Source: an uncultured Collinsella sp.
Lineage (GTDB): Bacteria > Actinomycetota > Coriobacteriia > Coriobacteriales > Coriobacteriaceae
Reading direction: 5' to 3'
Length of the DNA stretch: 21,031 nucleotides
Assembly: GCA_900550735.1 (NCBI GenBank)
Contig: URTD01000012.1
Span: 1-21,031 of the forward strand
Made by a program: the position numbers and the translations under genes. Of this stretch, positions 1 to 7,460 are shown in pieces (positions within the stretch are counted from its first letter, which is position 1; each line of letters starts with the position of its first letter). The notes beneath the pieces were generated by a model. That model saw only the letters and a list, made by a program, of their open reading frames with translations. It did not search any database and was not told the origin of the DNA.

Positions 1-169
1 CCTCGGCGGCATCGTGGCAGGCGACCATGCCGCGTGCCTCGCAGCGCTCAACCAGTGCGTCGTAGCGACCCGCGCAGGCGCACATGTCGCTCGCAGCTAC
101 ACCGGCAGCGATCCAGCCATCGGCCATAGCGCTCGCCATATTGCCAAAACCGACAAATCCAATCTTCAT
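1..169 (-). CDS. proC: Pyrroline-5-carboxylate reductase, N-terminal part (cut by window edge)
   Basis: The reverse strand from the ATG at 169 reads MKIGFVGFGNMASAMADGWI and stays open to the window edge, about 56 residues. The GFGNMASA segment is the glycine-rich NAD(P)H-binding turn of the ProC Rossmann fold, and this N-terminus is characteristic of pyrroline-5-carboxylate reductase, the cytosolic enzyme for the last step of proline synthesis. A purine-rich AAAGGA lies about 8 bases upstream of the ATG and supports this start. The gene follows rlmH by 73 bases on the same strand with no terminator that I can see, so co-transcription is likely. Catalytic and dimerisation parts lie outside the window. 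Another member of the 6-phosphogluconate-dehydrogenase-like fold is possible but less likely. Confidence 0.85.
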   Translation of the reverse strand, partial: MKIGFVGFGNMASAMADGWIAAGVAASDMCACAGRYDALVERCEARGMVACHDAAE

Positions 170-242
170 ATCTCATAGTCCTTTCAGACACATTCCTCAA
201 AACGAAAGGTATTGTCCCACGCCATTGTTTCGTATTGCCGAC

Positions 243-719
243 CTATTTGTGATACGGCTCGCCACGACTGATCTTGCAGGCGCGGTAGATTTGCTCCAGC
301 AGCACCACGCGCGCCAGGTTATGCGGCAAGGTAATGCGTCCAAAGCTGAGCATCTCGTCGGCGCGGGCGCGCACGTCATCGCTCACGCCGTCCGAACCGC
401 CGATTACAAAGGCAATGTCGCTGCTGCCTCGCAGCATAAGATCATCGAGCCGCGCCGAAAACTCCTCGCTCGAGCGCTCTTTGCCCTCAATGGCCAGCAG
501 GATCACATGCGCTCGAGACGGCAAGGCAGCAAGAATCGCCGCCCCCTCCTTGTCGCGCGCGGCATCCACGCCGCCCGCCTTAGCCGGGTCGATATCGGCC
601 ACCTCGCGGATATCAACCTTGGCATAGGCACCCAGGCGCTTGGTGTACTCAGCGCAGGCGTCCTTCCAAAAGCGCTCTTTGAGCTTGCCAACACAAACGA
701 CGGTGTATTTCACGCGCAT
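243..719 (-). CDS. rlmH: 23S rRNA (pseudouridine1915-N3)-methyltransferase RlmH
   Basis: The 158-residue protein has the usual RlmH length. It starts MRVKYTVVCVGKLKE and ends with the family hallmark tail, LEQIYRACKISRGEPYHK. The VIGGSDGVSDDV segment (about residues 105-116) is the SAM-binding loop of this SPOUT-class knotted methyltransferase. RlmH is a cytosolic homodimer that methylates pseudouridine 1915 in helix 69 of 23S rRNA on the assembled ribosome. The ATG follows the TAG stop of the upstream SPFH gene directly, and the AAGGAG ribosome-binding site lies inside the end of that gene, so the two are translationally linked. proC follows downstream. Confidence 0.95.
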   Translation of the reverse strand: MRVKYTVVCVGKLKERFWKDACAEYTKRLGAYAKVDIREVADIDPAKAGGVDAARDKEGAAILAALPSRAHVILLAIEGKERSSEEFSARLDDLMLRGSSDIAFVIGGSDGVSDDVRARADEMLSFGRITLPHNLARVVLLEQIYRACKISRGEPYHK

Positions 720-1655
720 CTACTCCTTTGACTCGTTCTGAACCTTACCGGCAGCCAGCATCTGCTCGAACATAGAGGCCGACTGCGAAAAGTCGCTCGG
801 CAGCACGACCGTCGAGGTTTTACCCGTGCGAGCGAACTCCGTCATCATCTCGGACCACTGCGTAAACATGAACAGTTGGTTGGCCTCGTCATTGCCGACA
901 CCCGTCTCCTGGATGATCTCGAGCGAATCTTTGATACCCAGCGCGATGGCCTTGCGCTGGTTGGCGATGCCCTCGCCCGCCTTTTCCATTGCCTCGGCCT
1001 CGGCGGTCGCCTCGGTGACGCGCTTGATGCGGTCGGCCTCAGCGAGCTCCTGTGCCGCAGCGCGCTTGCGCTGGGCAGCGTTGATGTCGTTCATGGAGTT
1101 CTCGACCTCGGTCGGCAGCGCGATTTTGGTGATGAGTGTCGACACGAGGGTGAAGCCGTAGGCAGCCATCTGCTCGGAAACGGTAGCGTTGACATCCTTG
1201 GCGATGTCATCCTTCTTGGCAAAGACCTCATCGAGTGTGTAGACGGGAATCGAAGAGCGCAGAGCGTCGGTGATGAAGTCACGCATCTGGTCGACGGGCT
1301 CCTGCAGCATATAGTAGCTCTTGTAGATGCCCGAATCTGCCGGGCCGGCGCCCATGTCATAGCTCACGTGGTACTGAGCAGAGACCTCAAGGCCGATGGT
1401 CACGTTGTCCTGGGTCTTAACGTCGATGCCAAAACCGTTTTTCATGGTGCGCAGACTCACCGTGGCGGCCTTGCGGTCGATCACGGGCACCTTCATGTGG
1501 AAGCCCGCGTTGACGATGCGGTTAAACTTGCCCAGACGCTCAATGATCACGGCATGCTGTTGTTCAACGACATAGCAGGCGTTAGGAAGCAGCAACAGGA
1601 TGATGATGGGAATCAAAAGGCTGGTAAGGGCGGCGATGATACCGGACAACAGCAT
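720..1655 (-). CDS. SPFH/band-7 (stomatin/prohibitin-like) membrane protein
   Basis: I chose the ATG at 1655 (311 residues) because an AGAGGAGAG ribosome-binding site sits just upstream; a longer frame adds seven residues without such support. Residues about 5-24 form one hydrophobic membrane segment (LLSGIIAALTSLLIPIIILL). Next comes a band-7 domain (CYVVEQQHAVIIERLGKF, then the VPVIDRK and TQDNVTIGLEVSAQYHV region), then an Ala/Glu/Lys-rich coiled coil at about 200-245 (AAQRKRAAAQELAEADRIKR). This is the stomatin/QmcA arrangement: membrane-anchored oligomers that organise membrane microdomains. No NfeD-type partner gene is next to it. rlmH starts right after its stop codon. The substrate or partner cannot be read from the sequence. 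Confidence 0.85.
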   Translation of the reverse strand: MLLSGIIAALTSLLIPIIILLLLPNACYVVEQQHAVIIERLGKFNRIVNAGFHMKVPVIDRKAATVSLRTMKNGFGIDVKTQDNVTIGLEVSAQYHVSYDMGAGPADSGIYKSYYMLQEPVDQMRDFITDALRSSIPVYTLDEVFAKKDDIAKDVNATVSEQMAAYGFTLVSTLITKIALPTEVENSMNDINAAQRKRAAAQELAEADRIKRVTEATAEAEAMEKAGEGIANQRKAIALGIKDSLEIIQETGVGNDEANQLFMFTQWSEMMTEFARTGKTSTVVLPSDFSQSASMFEQMLAAGKVQNESKE

Positions 1656-1736
1656 GGTCTCTCCTCTGATAGGCACACGTTGGCACTAGGATACCCGCAC
1701 GAAGCAGCAACATGACATCAACAAGAGGCCCATAAC

Positions 1737-1765
1737 AAAAAAGCTCCCATTGCTGGGAGCTCTTT
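1737..1765 (-). terminator. Rho-independent terminator behind tRNA-Leu
   Basis: AGCTCCCA (1742-1749) and TGGGAGCT (1754-1761) form a perfect 8-bp stem with a 4-base loop. Read on the minus strand the stem is followed by six T residues. It lies just downstream of the tRNA-Leu 3' end and upstream of the SPFH gene, so it should separate the two transcripts. Confidence 0.9.
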
Positions 1766-1772
1766 CATTTAA

Positions 1773-1859
1773 TGGTGCGGGCGAAAGGACTTGAACCTTC
1801 ATGGGGTTGCCCCCATACGGACCTGAACCGTACGCGTCTGCCAATTCCGCCACGCCCGC
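1773..1859 (-). tRNA. tRNA-Leu (anticodon CAG)
   Basis: The 87-base minus-strand sequence begins GCGGGCG and ends CGCCCGC-A-CCA, a perfect 7-bp acceptor stem with the CCA end encoded. The anticodon stem TACGG/CCGTA encloses the loop TTCAGGT, giving anticodon CAG for CUG codons. A long variable arm (ATGGGGGCAACCCCAT) marks it as a class II tRNA, and GGTTCAAGTCC is the T arm. It has its own promoter upstream and a terminator downstream. Confidence 0.97.
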
Positions 1860-1870
1860 GTGCAGGAATT

Positions 1871-1919
1871 AGAATAACGGAGCGCCACCACGAACGCAAG
1901 AACTATTTTTGAAAAAGTT
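1871..1919 (-). promoter_or_regulatory. Promoter of tRNA-Leu with upstream A/T element
   Basis: On the minus strand TTGCGT (1899-1894) and TATTCT (1876-1871) are separated by 17 bases, placing the start point a few bases before the tRNA 5' end at 1859. Just upstream, an A/T element AACTTTTTCAAAA begins exactly 20 bases before the -35 box, in the position of an alpha-subunit UP element. This element is the last codons and stop of tatD. The tRNA-Phe promoter has the same arrangement. Confidence 0.75.
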
Positions 1920-2820
1920 TGCAGGCATTCTCCCAAGCGGCTTGCGCGATTGCCTCAGCATCCTCGCCGGTACGATCGACACGGTCGTTGACCAGCGTGT
2001 TTGCCGTAATGGAGATCATTGCGGGCTCGCATTCAAGACCGCGGATGGGCTCCGGAGCCATATACGGGCAATCCGTCTCGAACAAAATTCGATCGAGTGG
2101 GGTTGCCGCAAATGCCTCGCGCACATCGTCGTTGCGCTTAAAGGTGGCCGCACCGCCATAGGCGATATAGCAGCCCAAATCCACAAAGCGCTCCATCGTG
2201 GCGCGGTCCTCGCCAAAACAGTGCAGCACACAACCAGCCTGGGGCACACCCACCTCGCGCAGTACGTTGTACGCATCAACGTGCGAGGTGCGCTCCCCAT
2301 CCGAGTCCTCGTGACGCAGGTGCAGCTCCACCGGCACATTGCGGCGCACGGCAAGCTCGAGCTGGCGCGCCATGCAATCAATCTGCACGTTATGGGGTGC
2401 CGGCGCGATATCGTCGTCATAGTCCATGTGATAGTCCAGGCCGATTTCGCCAATACCGGCGCATAAGGGGTCATCAAGTGCGGCAACGACCTGTGCATGA
2501 ACGTCGTCGGTATAGTCCGGCGCGCCATACGGATGCACGCCGGCAAGATACTTGATCTGCGGGATATCCTGCATCGGAAGAATCTCGCGCACCAGCCAGT
2601 CGCTATAGTCCGCCACGCTGCGCTTGTCGGCAATGGGGTCGAACATCGTCACCAACAGGTCGACGCCCGCGGCTTTGGCACGCAGGAGCGTCTCGGGCAC
2701 ATCCTTGCCCCAAAACGAAAGCAGATGTGCATGCGTGTCGGCAAGCGGCGCCAAGGGCACGGGACAAGCAACCGTCTTCTTTTTCTTGGTAAACGTCACG
2801 CGTTCGGCATTAGGCATCAT
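1903..2820 (-). CDS. tatD: TatD-family metal-dependent deoxyribonuclease
   Basis: The 305-residue protein shows the TatD metal ligands in order: DTHAHL (28-33, the HxH pair), GIGEIGLDYH (Glu), VELHLRHED (His), VLHCFG (His) and FETDCPYMAPEP (Asp). These belong to the amidohydrolase-like TIM barrel of TatD nucleases, cytosolic 3'-5' exonucleases acting on DNA. The N-terminus carries a short lysine-rich extension (KKKK at 12-15) before the barrel. The start overlaps the end of rsmA by 11 bases; two tandem ATG codons are available (2820 and 2817). In many Firmicutes tatD precedes rnmV and rsmA; here rsmA comes first and rnmV is absent. The final codons also form the A/T element of the tRNA-Leu promoter. 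Confidence 0.92.
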   Translation of the reverse strand: MMPNAERVTFTKKKKTVACPVPLAPLADTHAHLLSFWGKDVPETLLRAKAAGVDLLVTMFDPIADKRSVADYSDWLVREILPMQDIPQIKYLAGVHPYGAPDYTDDVHAQVVAALDDPLCAGIGEIGLDYHMDYDDDIAPAPHNVQIDCMARQLELAVRRNVPVELHLRHEDSDGERTSHVDAYNVLREVGVPQAGCVLHCFGEDRATMERFVDLGCYIAYGGAATFKRNDDVREAFAATPLDRILFETDCPYMAPEPIRGLECEPAMISITANTLVNDRVDRTGEDAEAIAQAAWENACKLFQK

Positions 2821-3670
2821 GGATTAGCTCCCGGGCCAGACGGACAAAGTCGGCAACATCGAGCGTCTCGGCGCGCGTGGTGGGTGCGATACCGCAAACC
2901 TCAAAAGCGGCATCGAGCACGTCCTTGGCAAAACCGTTGGCGCTCATGGAATTGCGGATGGTCTTGCGACGCTGAGCAAATGCAGCATCAATCACGCGGG
3001 CCACAAATTCGCGATCGAGTCCTTCGGGTACCACGCCGTCAACACGGTCGATACGCACGACGGCCGAGTCCACGTGCGGCGCCGGCATAAAGCAACGCGG
3101 CGGCACCTCAAAGCGACCCGTCACCTGCGCATACAGGCCGAGCTTTGCCGTATAGCCGCCATAGGTCTTGTTGCCCGGCACTGCGGCAATGCGATCGGCA
3201 ACCTCCTTTTGCACCATGACGACGGCGCGCTTGAGCGCGGGCATCGTCTGGAAGAACTGCAGGATGATTGTCGCCGCCACGTTATAGGGCAAGTTCGCGA
3301 CAAATACCGTGGGCTCGCCGCCGGCGGCCTGCTCAATCTGCTCCGGGCCCACCTTAAGCGCGTCGCCCATGATAAAGCGGAAGTTGGCGTAGTCGGCGGC
3401 GTGAGCATCGAGCACCGGCTCGAGCTCGGGATCTGCCTCAATCGACGTAACGCACGCCGCCTCCTGCAGCAGGGCCAACGTCAGCGTGCCGCAACCCGGG
3501 CCGACCTCGAGCACGCGCTCATCGCCCGCAAGCTCAGCGAGCTCACAGATACGTTCGATCACATGGTTGTCGATCAGGAAGTTCTGGCCCAGGCGATGCT
3601 TGGTCGCAAGGCCAAACTCCTCTAGCAGCTCCCTAGTTGCCGTGGGGTTTGCCAAAGGCGAAGTTGTCAT
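2810..3670 (-). CDS. rsmA: 16S rRNA (adenine1518-N6/adenine1519-N6)-dimethyltransferase
   Basis: The 286-residue protein carries the RsmA/KsgA signatures: KHRLGQNFLID near the N-terminus (residues about 24-34), the SAM-binding VLEVGPGCGTLT, and the catalytic VANLPYNVA (NLPY motif), followed by the C-terminal helical domain. RsmA dimethylates two adjacent adenines in helix 45 of 16S rRNA late in small-subunit assembly. The ATG at 3670 has a strong AAGGAGG ribosome-binding site. A terminator-like hairpin separates it from metG upstream, so it may have its own promoter, but I cannot point to one. tatD overlaps its last 11 bases and is co-transcribed. Confidence 0.96.
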   Translation of the reverse strand: MTTSPLANPTATRELLEEFGLATKHRLGQNFLIDNHVIERICELAELAGDERVLEVGPGCGTLTLALLQEAACVTSIEADPELEPVLDAHAADYANFRFIMGDALKVGPEQIEQAAGGEPTVFVANLPYNVAATIILQFFQTMPALKRAVVMVQKEVADRIAAVPGNKTYGGYTAKLGLYAQVTGRFEVPPRCFMPAPHVDSAVVRIDRVDGVVPEGLDREFVARVIDAAFAQRRKTIRNSMSANGFAKDVLDAAFEVCGIAPTTRAETLDVADFVRLARELIHDA

Positions 3671-3700
3671 GGTTGCCTCCTTAACATGGTGGCTGCATCG

Positions 3701-3738
3701 TAAAGCAAAAGGGCATGGACCGTTGCGGCCATGCCCTT
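3701..3738 (-). terminator. Terminator-like hairpin between metG and rsmA
   Basis: AAGGGCATGG (3709-3718) pairs with CCATGCCCTT (3729-3738), a 10-bp stem. On the minus strand the loop contains a further CCG/CGG pairing, and the hairpin is followed by TTTTGCTTT. It lies about 40 bases after the metG stop and before the rsmA ribosome-binding site. It probably ends most transcripts from the upstream operon; the interrupted T run may allow read-through into rsmA. Confidence 0.75.
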
Positions 3739-3777
3739 ACAGCTAAACAGCAAATTGCCGATATGGCGCGCAGCGGC

Positions 3778-5379
3778 TTAGCCCAGACGCGGGAACAGCG
3801 GCTCGCCCTTCTCGACGGGCTGACCACCGGCAAGCAGGCCCCAAGCGCAAATGCCCTTGAGGTCGTCGCTCGCGGCCTCGTCCTCGCAGGACAGGCGGCG
3901 CAGGGCCTCGGCAGAAGTCTGGGGCATGAGCGGCATCAGCAGGTGAGCGGCAATGCGGATGGCCTCGAGCAGGTTGTAGATCACAAACGCCAGCTCGTCA
4001 GCCTTGGCCTCGTCCTTGGCAAGCGCCCAGGGCTCGGAGTCCTCGATGTAGTGGTTGGCGGCATGGATGAGCTCCATGACCTCGTCCTTAGCTCCACCAT
4101 AATCGAGCACGTCCATCTTGGCCATGTAGCGCTCGACCAGACCATCGGCGATCTTTGCCAGCGGGTTGTCGAACGCATCGAACGATGCGGGCTTGGCGGG
4201 CGCGCAACCATCAAAGTACTTGCCGCTCATGTTGAGCGAACGCGAGATAAGGTTGCCCCAGCTGTTGGCCAGGTCGGCGTTGTAGACCTGCTCCATGCGA
4301 TCGAAGCTGATGGCACCGTCGGTGCCGGGGACGACGTCGGTCATAAAGTAGTAGCGATAGCCCTCGACGCCCAACATGTCGATAACGTCCTGCGGAGCGA
4401 TGGCGTTGCCGCGGCTCTTGGACATCTTCTCGGCCTTGCCGGTCTCGGCATTGCGCACGGTCAGGAAGCCGTGGGCAAAGACGTGCTCGGGCAGGGCCTC
4501 GCCGATGGCCATGAGCATGGCGGGCCAAATGACGCAGTGGAAGCGGATGATGTCCTTGCCCACGATGTGGAACTGCGCGGGCCAGCGATAGGCCAGCTCG
4601 GCACGCGCCTCGTCGGTGTCGACACCGTAGCCGACGGCCGTCATATAGTTGAGCAGCGCATCGAACCACACGTAGGTCACGTGACCCTCGTCAAACGGGA
4701 CCTGAATGCCCCAGTCAAAGCTCGTACGGCTCACGGAAAGGTCATTAAGGCCGCCCTCGACAAAGCTGCGAACCTCGTTCATGCGGAACGCAGGCTCGAC
4801 AAAGTCGGGGTGCTCGTCGTAAAGCTTGAGCAGCTTGTCCTGGAAAGCGGAAAGCTTAAAGAAGTAGGACTCCTCCTGCACGCGCTCAAGCGGACGGTGG
4901 CAGTCGGGGCACAGGTGCTGGCCGACGCTGCCGTACTCCTCGTCGCCCTTCTGGACCTGCGTATCGGTGAAGTAGGTCTCGTCAGGCACGCAATACCAAC
5001 CGTCGTAGCTGCCCTTATACAGGTAGCCGGACTCCTTCATGCGCTCCCACAGGTACTGCACGGCATGATGCTGGCGCGGCTCGGTGGTGCGGATGAAGTC
5101 GTCGTTGGAGATCTCGAGCTTGCTCCAAAGCTCCTTGAAGTGCGGAGCCTGGCTGTCGGTCCACTCCTGCGGCGTCATGTTGTGCTTGGCTGCGGCCTCG
5201 GCGACCTTCTCGCCGTGCTCGTCCATGCCGGTCAGGAACTTGACGTTATAGCCGGCGGAGCGACGATAACGGGCCTGAACGTCGGCGATGATGGTGGAAT
5301 AAGCCGTGCCCAGGTGCGGATCGGCGTTGACGTAGTAGATGGGCGTCGTGATAAAGAACGAAGGCTTACTTTGATCCAT
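3778..5379 (-). CDS. metG: Methionyl-tRNA synthetase
   Basis: The 533-residue class I synthetase begins with FFITTPIYYVNADPHLGTAYS, in which HLGT (22-25) is the HIGH-type motif, and carries EKMSKSRGNAI with KMSKS at 318-322. It charges tRNA-Met with methionine in the cytosol. The insertion domain (about 125-165) has a zinc-knuckle remnant: CVPD at 130-133 and CPDC at 157-160, so one of the four usual cysteines is Asp. The C-terminal tRNA-binding/dimerisation (EMAP-like) domain of longer bacterial enzymes is absent, consistent with the shorter length. GGAGG lies 9 bases before the ATG. It follows rsmI by 69 bases and is followed by a terminator hairpin. Confidence 0.97.
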   Translation of the reverse strand: MDQSKPSFFITTPIYYVNADPHLGTAYSTIIADVQARYRRSAGYNVKFLTGMDEHGEKVAEAAAKHNMTPQEWTDSQAPHFKELWSKLEISNDDFIRTTEPRQHHAVQYLWERMKESGYLYKGSYDGWYCVPDETYFTDTQVQKGDEEYGSVGQHLCPDCHRPLERVQEESYFFKLSAFQDKLLKLYDEHPDFVEPAFRMNEVRSFVEGGLNDLSVSRTSFDWGIQVPFDEGHVTYVWFDALLNYMTAVGYGVDTDEARAELAYRWPAQFHIVGKDIIRFHCVIWPAMLMAIGEALPEHVFAHGFLTVRNAETGKAEKMSKSRGNAIAPQDVIDMLGVEGYRYYFMTDVVPGTDGAISFDRMEQVYNADLANSWGNLISRSLNMSGKYFDGCAPAKPASFDAFDNPLAKIADGLVERYMAKMDVLDYGGAKDEVMELIHAANHYIEDSEPWALAKDEAKADELAFVIYNLLEAIRIAAHLLMPLMPQTSAEALRRLSCEDEAASDDLKGICAWGLLAGGQPVEKGEPLFPRLG

Positions 5380-5448
5380 GGGGTTTGTCCTCCAGAAAAA
5401 CGTTGCATACAGGGGATGATTCTAGCGCAAGGGCTGGATATCCTCCAT

Positions 5449-6327
5449 CTATTGCATATCGAGCACCATGGCATAGACATCGCGCTTACGGCGCGAGTAC
5501 TTCTGCGACAGGCGCTTGGCCACCGCAGAGGCGGGCTCTCCCTCCTCGAGCGCGGCGCGGATATCCTCGCGCAGAGCCTCGTCGGGATCCGCTGCCGCGG
5601 CGCCAACCGGCACGATACCGGCCTCCTCATCTTCGCTCGGCGGCGCGATGACCAGCGCAATCTCGCCCTTTACCTCGCCGCGAGCACGCAGCTCCTCGGC
5701 GAGCTGGGCGGCGGGCCCGCGCAAGACCTCCTCGTGCAGCTTGGTGAGTTCGCGGCAGACGGCAACCTCACGTTGGGGAAAGACCTCCGCCACGGCCTCG
5801 AGCGTCGCCACGATGCGATGTGGAGACTCGTAGAAGATGAGTGCGCCGGGCACCACGGCAAGACGCTGCAGTCGGCGCACGCGGTCGCCGTGCTTGCGAC
5901 CCAAAAAGCCTTCGAAGAAGAAATGCTCGCAGGGAATGCCGGACGAAACGAGCGCCGTGACGCAAGCAGAAGGCCCGGGAATAACTTCGACGGGCACATC
6001 GGCCTCACGCGCCGCCTCGACCAGCGCCTGGCCGGGATCGGACACGCTCGGCATGCCGGCGTCCGAGGCAAAGGCGAGGGTCTCCCCCGCCAGCAGGCGG
6101 TCGACCAGGCCGGCGGCGCGGCTGGCGATCACATTCTCGTCGCAACGGGCAAGCGGCTCGGAAATGCCCAGGTGCATCAGCAGCTTTGACGTCACACGCG
6201 TGTCTTCGCAGCAGATGACATCGGCAGCGGCAAAGGCTTCGCCAACGCGCGGGGACAGGTCGCCCAGGTTGCCGATGGGCGTGCCGACCACATAGAGTTT
6301 GCCCGTATGGGCGCTGTTTTGCGTCAT
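5449..6327 (-). CDS. rsmI: 16S rRNA (cytidine1402-2'-O)-methyltransferase
   Basis: The 292-residue protein opens with GKLYVVGTPIGNLGDLSPR, the glycine-rich SAM-binding loop of RsmI, and continues with ICCEDTRVTSKLL, SDAGMPSVSDPG and FFEGFLGRK, all characteristic of this tetrapyrrole-methylase-fold family. The C-terminal region (SQKYSRRKRDVYAMVLD) is the usual RsmI tail. The enzyme 2'-O-methylates C1402 in the decoding centre of 16S rRNA. The start lies only 6 bases after the GH5-like stop, so the two should share a transcript, and metG follows 69 bases later. A rsmI-metG neighbourhood is common in Gram-positive bacteria. Confidence 0.96.
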   Translation of the reverse strand: MTQNSAHTGKLYVVGTPIGNLGDLSPRVGEAFAAADVICCEDTRVTSKLLMHLGISEPLARCDENVIASRAAGLVDRLLAGETLAFASDAGMPSVSDPGQALVEAAREADVPVEVIPGPSACVTALVSSGIPCEHFFFEGFLGRKHGDRVRRLQRLAVVPGALIFYESPHRIVATLEAVAEVFPQREVAVCRELTKLHEEVLRGPAAQLAEELRARGEVKGEIALVIAPPSEDEEAGIVPVGAAAADPDEALREDIRAALEEGEPASAVAKRLSQKYSRRKRDVYAMVLDMQ

Positions 6328-6333
6328 ATCAAC

Positions 6334-7395
6334 CTATTCAATCATGCCGCGCTCGAGCGTGCCGAGCGCCGCGCGGGCGTCCCATGCTGCAATGCGCTTC
6401 TCGGTCTTCCACGTTTGGAAGAACCAACCGGCAGCCGGCGCAAACGAAGCCAGCTGATTGGCGATAAACACGCGCTCGTAGGCATTGCGGCCCTCGGGCG
6501 TAACCGACGAGTTGGCAAAGATCGCCGCGCCCGACCATTCGCCCACCAGCACGGGGAACCCAGTTGAAATCGCTTCTTTAAGCTCGCGCTTGTTACGCGA
6601 AATCGCCGTCGTCAGCCCGCGGGGGCTCGTGATGTCGAGCGCATGCTCGTCGCGGTAATGGTACAGGTGAAGGTCCATGTAGACGTTCTTGTACTTGGCG
6701 CCGCGCATAAAATGCTTCCACTCGCTGGGATGCCCCGACGACGAGAAAACGACGATCTTATCCTCGGGCATATACGAACGGACGAGCTCGTAAGCATCGC
6801 GATAGAAATTGCGCAGGTAGTGAGCAGGAATGCCATCCGTCATGGTGAAGAGGCTCTTGCGGACACTCATCTGCGGCGTATCCAGCAGCTCAATACCCAG
6901 CAGGCTCTCGGCCTCGCCGTAGCGATCGGCCAAGCGCTCGAGCACGTCGAGTGCGACATGACGACCGTTGGTGGACGAATGCCACTCGGCAACAGCCTCC
7001 GGCGTGGCGGGCGAATCGTTGGAATCGCCCTGGCCACCGGGCACAGTCGCCAGGTCAAGCAGCACGCGAATGTTGTACTTGGCAGCCCACTCAATCGCGC
7101 GGTCGATGTAATCGACAACCGAGATGTAGGAGGCATCGGACTCCTGTGAGCCAAAGGCATACCAAGGCACCGGCAGGCGCACGGCGTTGAGGCCGATCTG
7201 CGCCATGCGACGGAAATCGTCCTCGCTCACAAACGTCTCGTAATGACGGCGCATGCGCTCGTTATAGGCGGCGGTGCCCATGGCCTCCTGCAGCTCGGCC
7301 GCGTTGGATGCACCGGTCGCCGCGTATAGCGACGGGGTCACCCAAGGCTCGGGAATAAACCAGCCAGAGAGATTAACGCCGAGTATCCTCTCCAT
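6334..7395 (-). CDS. Glycoside hydrolase family 5-like protein with altered acid/base site
   Basis: I chose the ATG at 7395 (353 residues) because AAGGGGG precedes it and recognisable homology begins there; a longer open frame adds 65 residues unlike the family. MERILGVNLSGWFIPEPWVTPSLY matches the N-terminus of exo-beta-1,3-glucanase-type GH5 proteins. Next come the IGLNAVRLPVPWYAF strand (67-81), DLATVPGGQGDSNDS (114-128), DLHLYHY (241-247) and the nucleophile loop LVGEWSGA with Glu286. The acid/base motif, normally NEP, reads LDTP (171-174), so Thr173 stands where the catalytic Glu is expected. No signal peptide is visible, so the protein is probably cytosolic. It is the first gene of the rsmI-metG transcript. 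It may be a non-hydrolytic carbohydrate binder or have changed chemistry; the substrate is unknown. Confidence 0.75.
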   Translation of the reverse strand: MERILGVNLSGWFIPEPWVTPSLYAATGASNAAELQEAMGTAAYNERMRRHYETFVSEDDFRRMAQIGLNAVRLPVPWYAFGSQESDASYISVVDYIDRAIEWAAKYNIRVLLDLATVPGGQGDSNDSPATPEAVAEWHSSTNGRHVALDVLERLADRYGEAESLLGIELLDTPQMSVRKSLFTMTDGIPAHYLRNFYRDAYELVRSYMPEDKIVVFSSSGHPSEWKHFMRGAKYKNVYMDLHLYHYRDEHALDITSPRGLTTAISRNKRELKEAISTGFPVLVGEWSGAAIFANSSVTPEGRNAYERVFIANQLASFAPAAGWFFQTWKTEKRIAAWDARAALGTLERGMIE

Positions 7396-7414
7396 CACTG
7401 CCCCCTTCGGATCG

Positions 7415-7431
7415 TGCAGGCCGAGCCTGCA
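7415..7431 (-). other. Leader hairpin ahead of the GH5-like gene
   Basis: TGCAGGC (7415-7421) and GCCTGCA (7425-7431) form a 7-bp stem with a 3-base loop, about 20 bases before the ATG at 7395 and just upstream of the AAGGGGG ribosome-binding site. It may affect mRNA stability or translation. No T run follows, so it is not a terminator. Confidence 0.5.
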
Positions 7432-7460
7432 TCGTATTGCATAGGAAAAGTATCGTTTTG

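Noticed and set aside
876..1715. 279-codon open frame on the plus strand
   Set aside because: Antisense to the SPFH gene; composition typical of a shadow frame and no domain visible.
1660..1736. Promoter of the SPFH gene with TATCCT -10 box
   Set aside because: The -35 region at the right spacing (GTCATG) does not match; a promoter must lie here but I cannot locate it with confidence.
5419..5447. metG promoter with TAGAAT -10 box
   Set aside because: No -35 box at suitable distance; metG can be transcribed from upstream of rsmI.
3715..6189. 824-codon open frame on the plus strand
   Set aside because: It runs antisense to metG and rsmI, both unmistakable. Its protein is full of Leu/His/Gly/Ala/Arg runs typical of the complement of GC-rich genes, and it has no recognisable domain.
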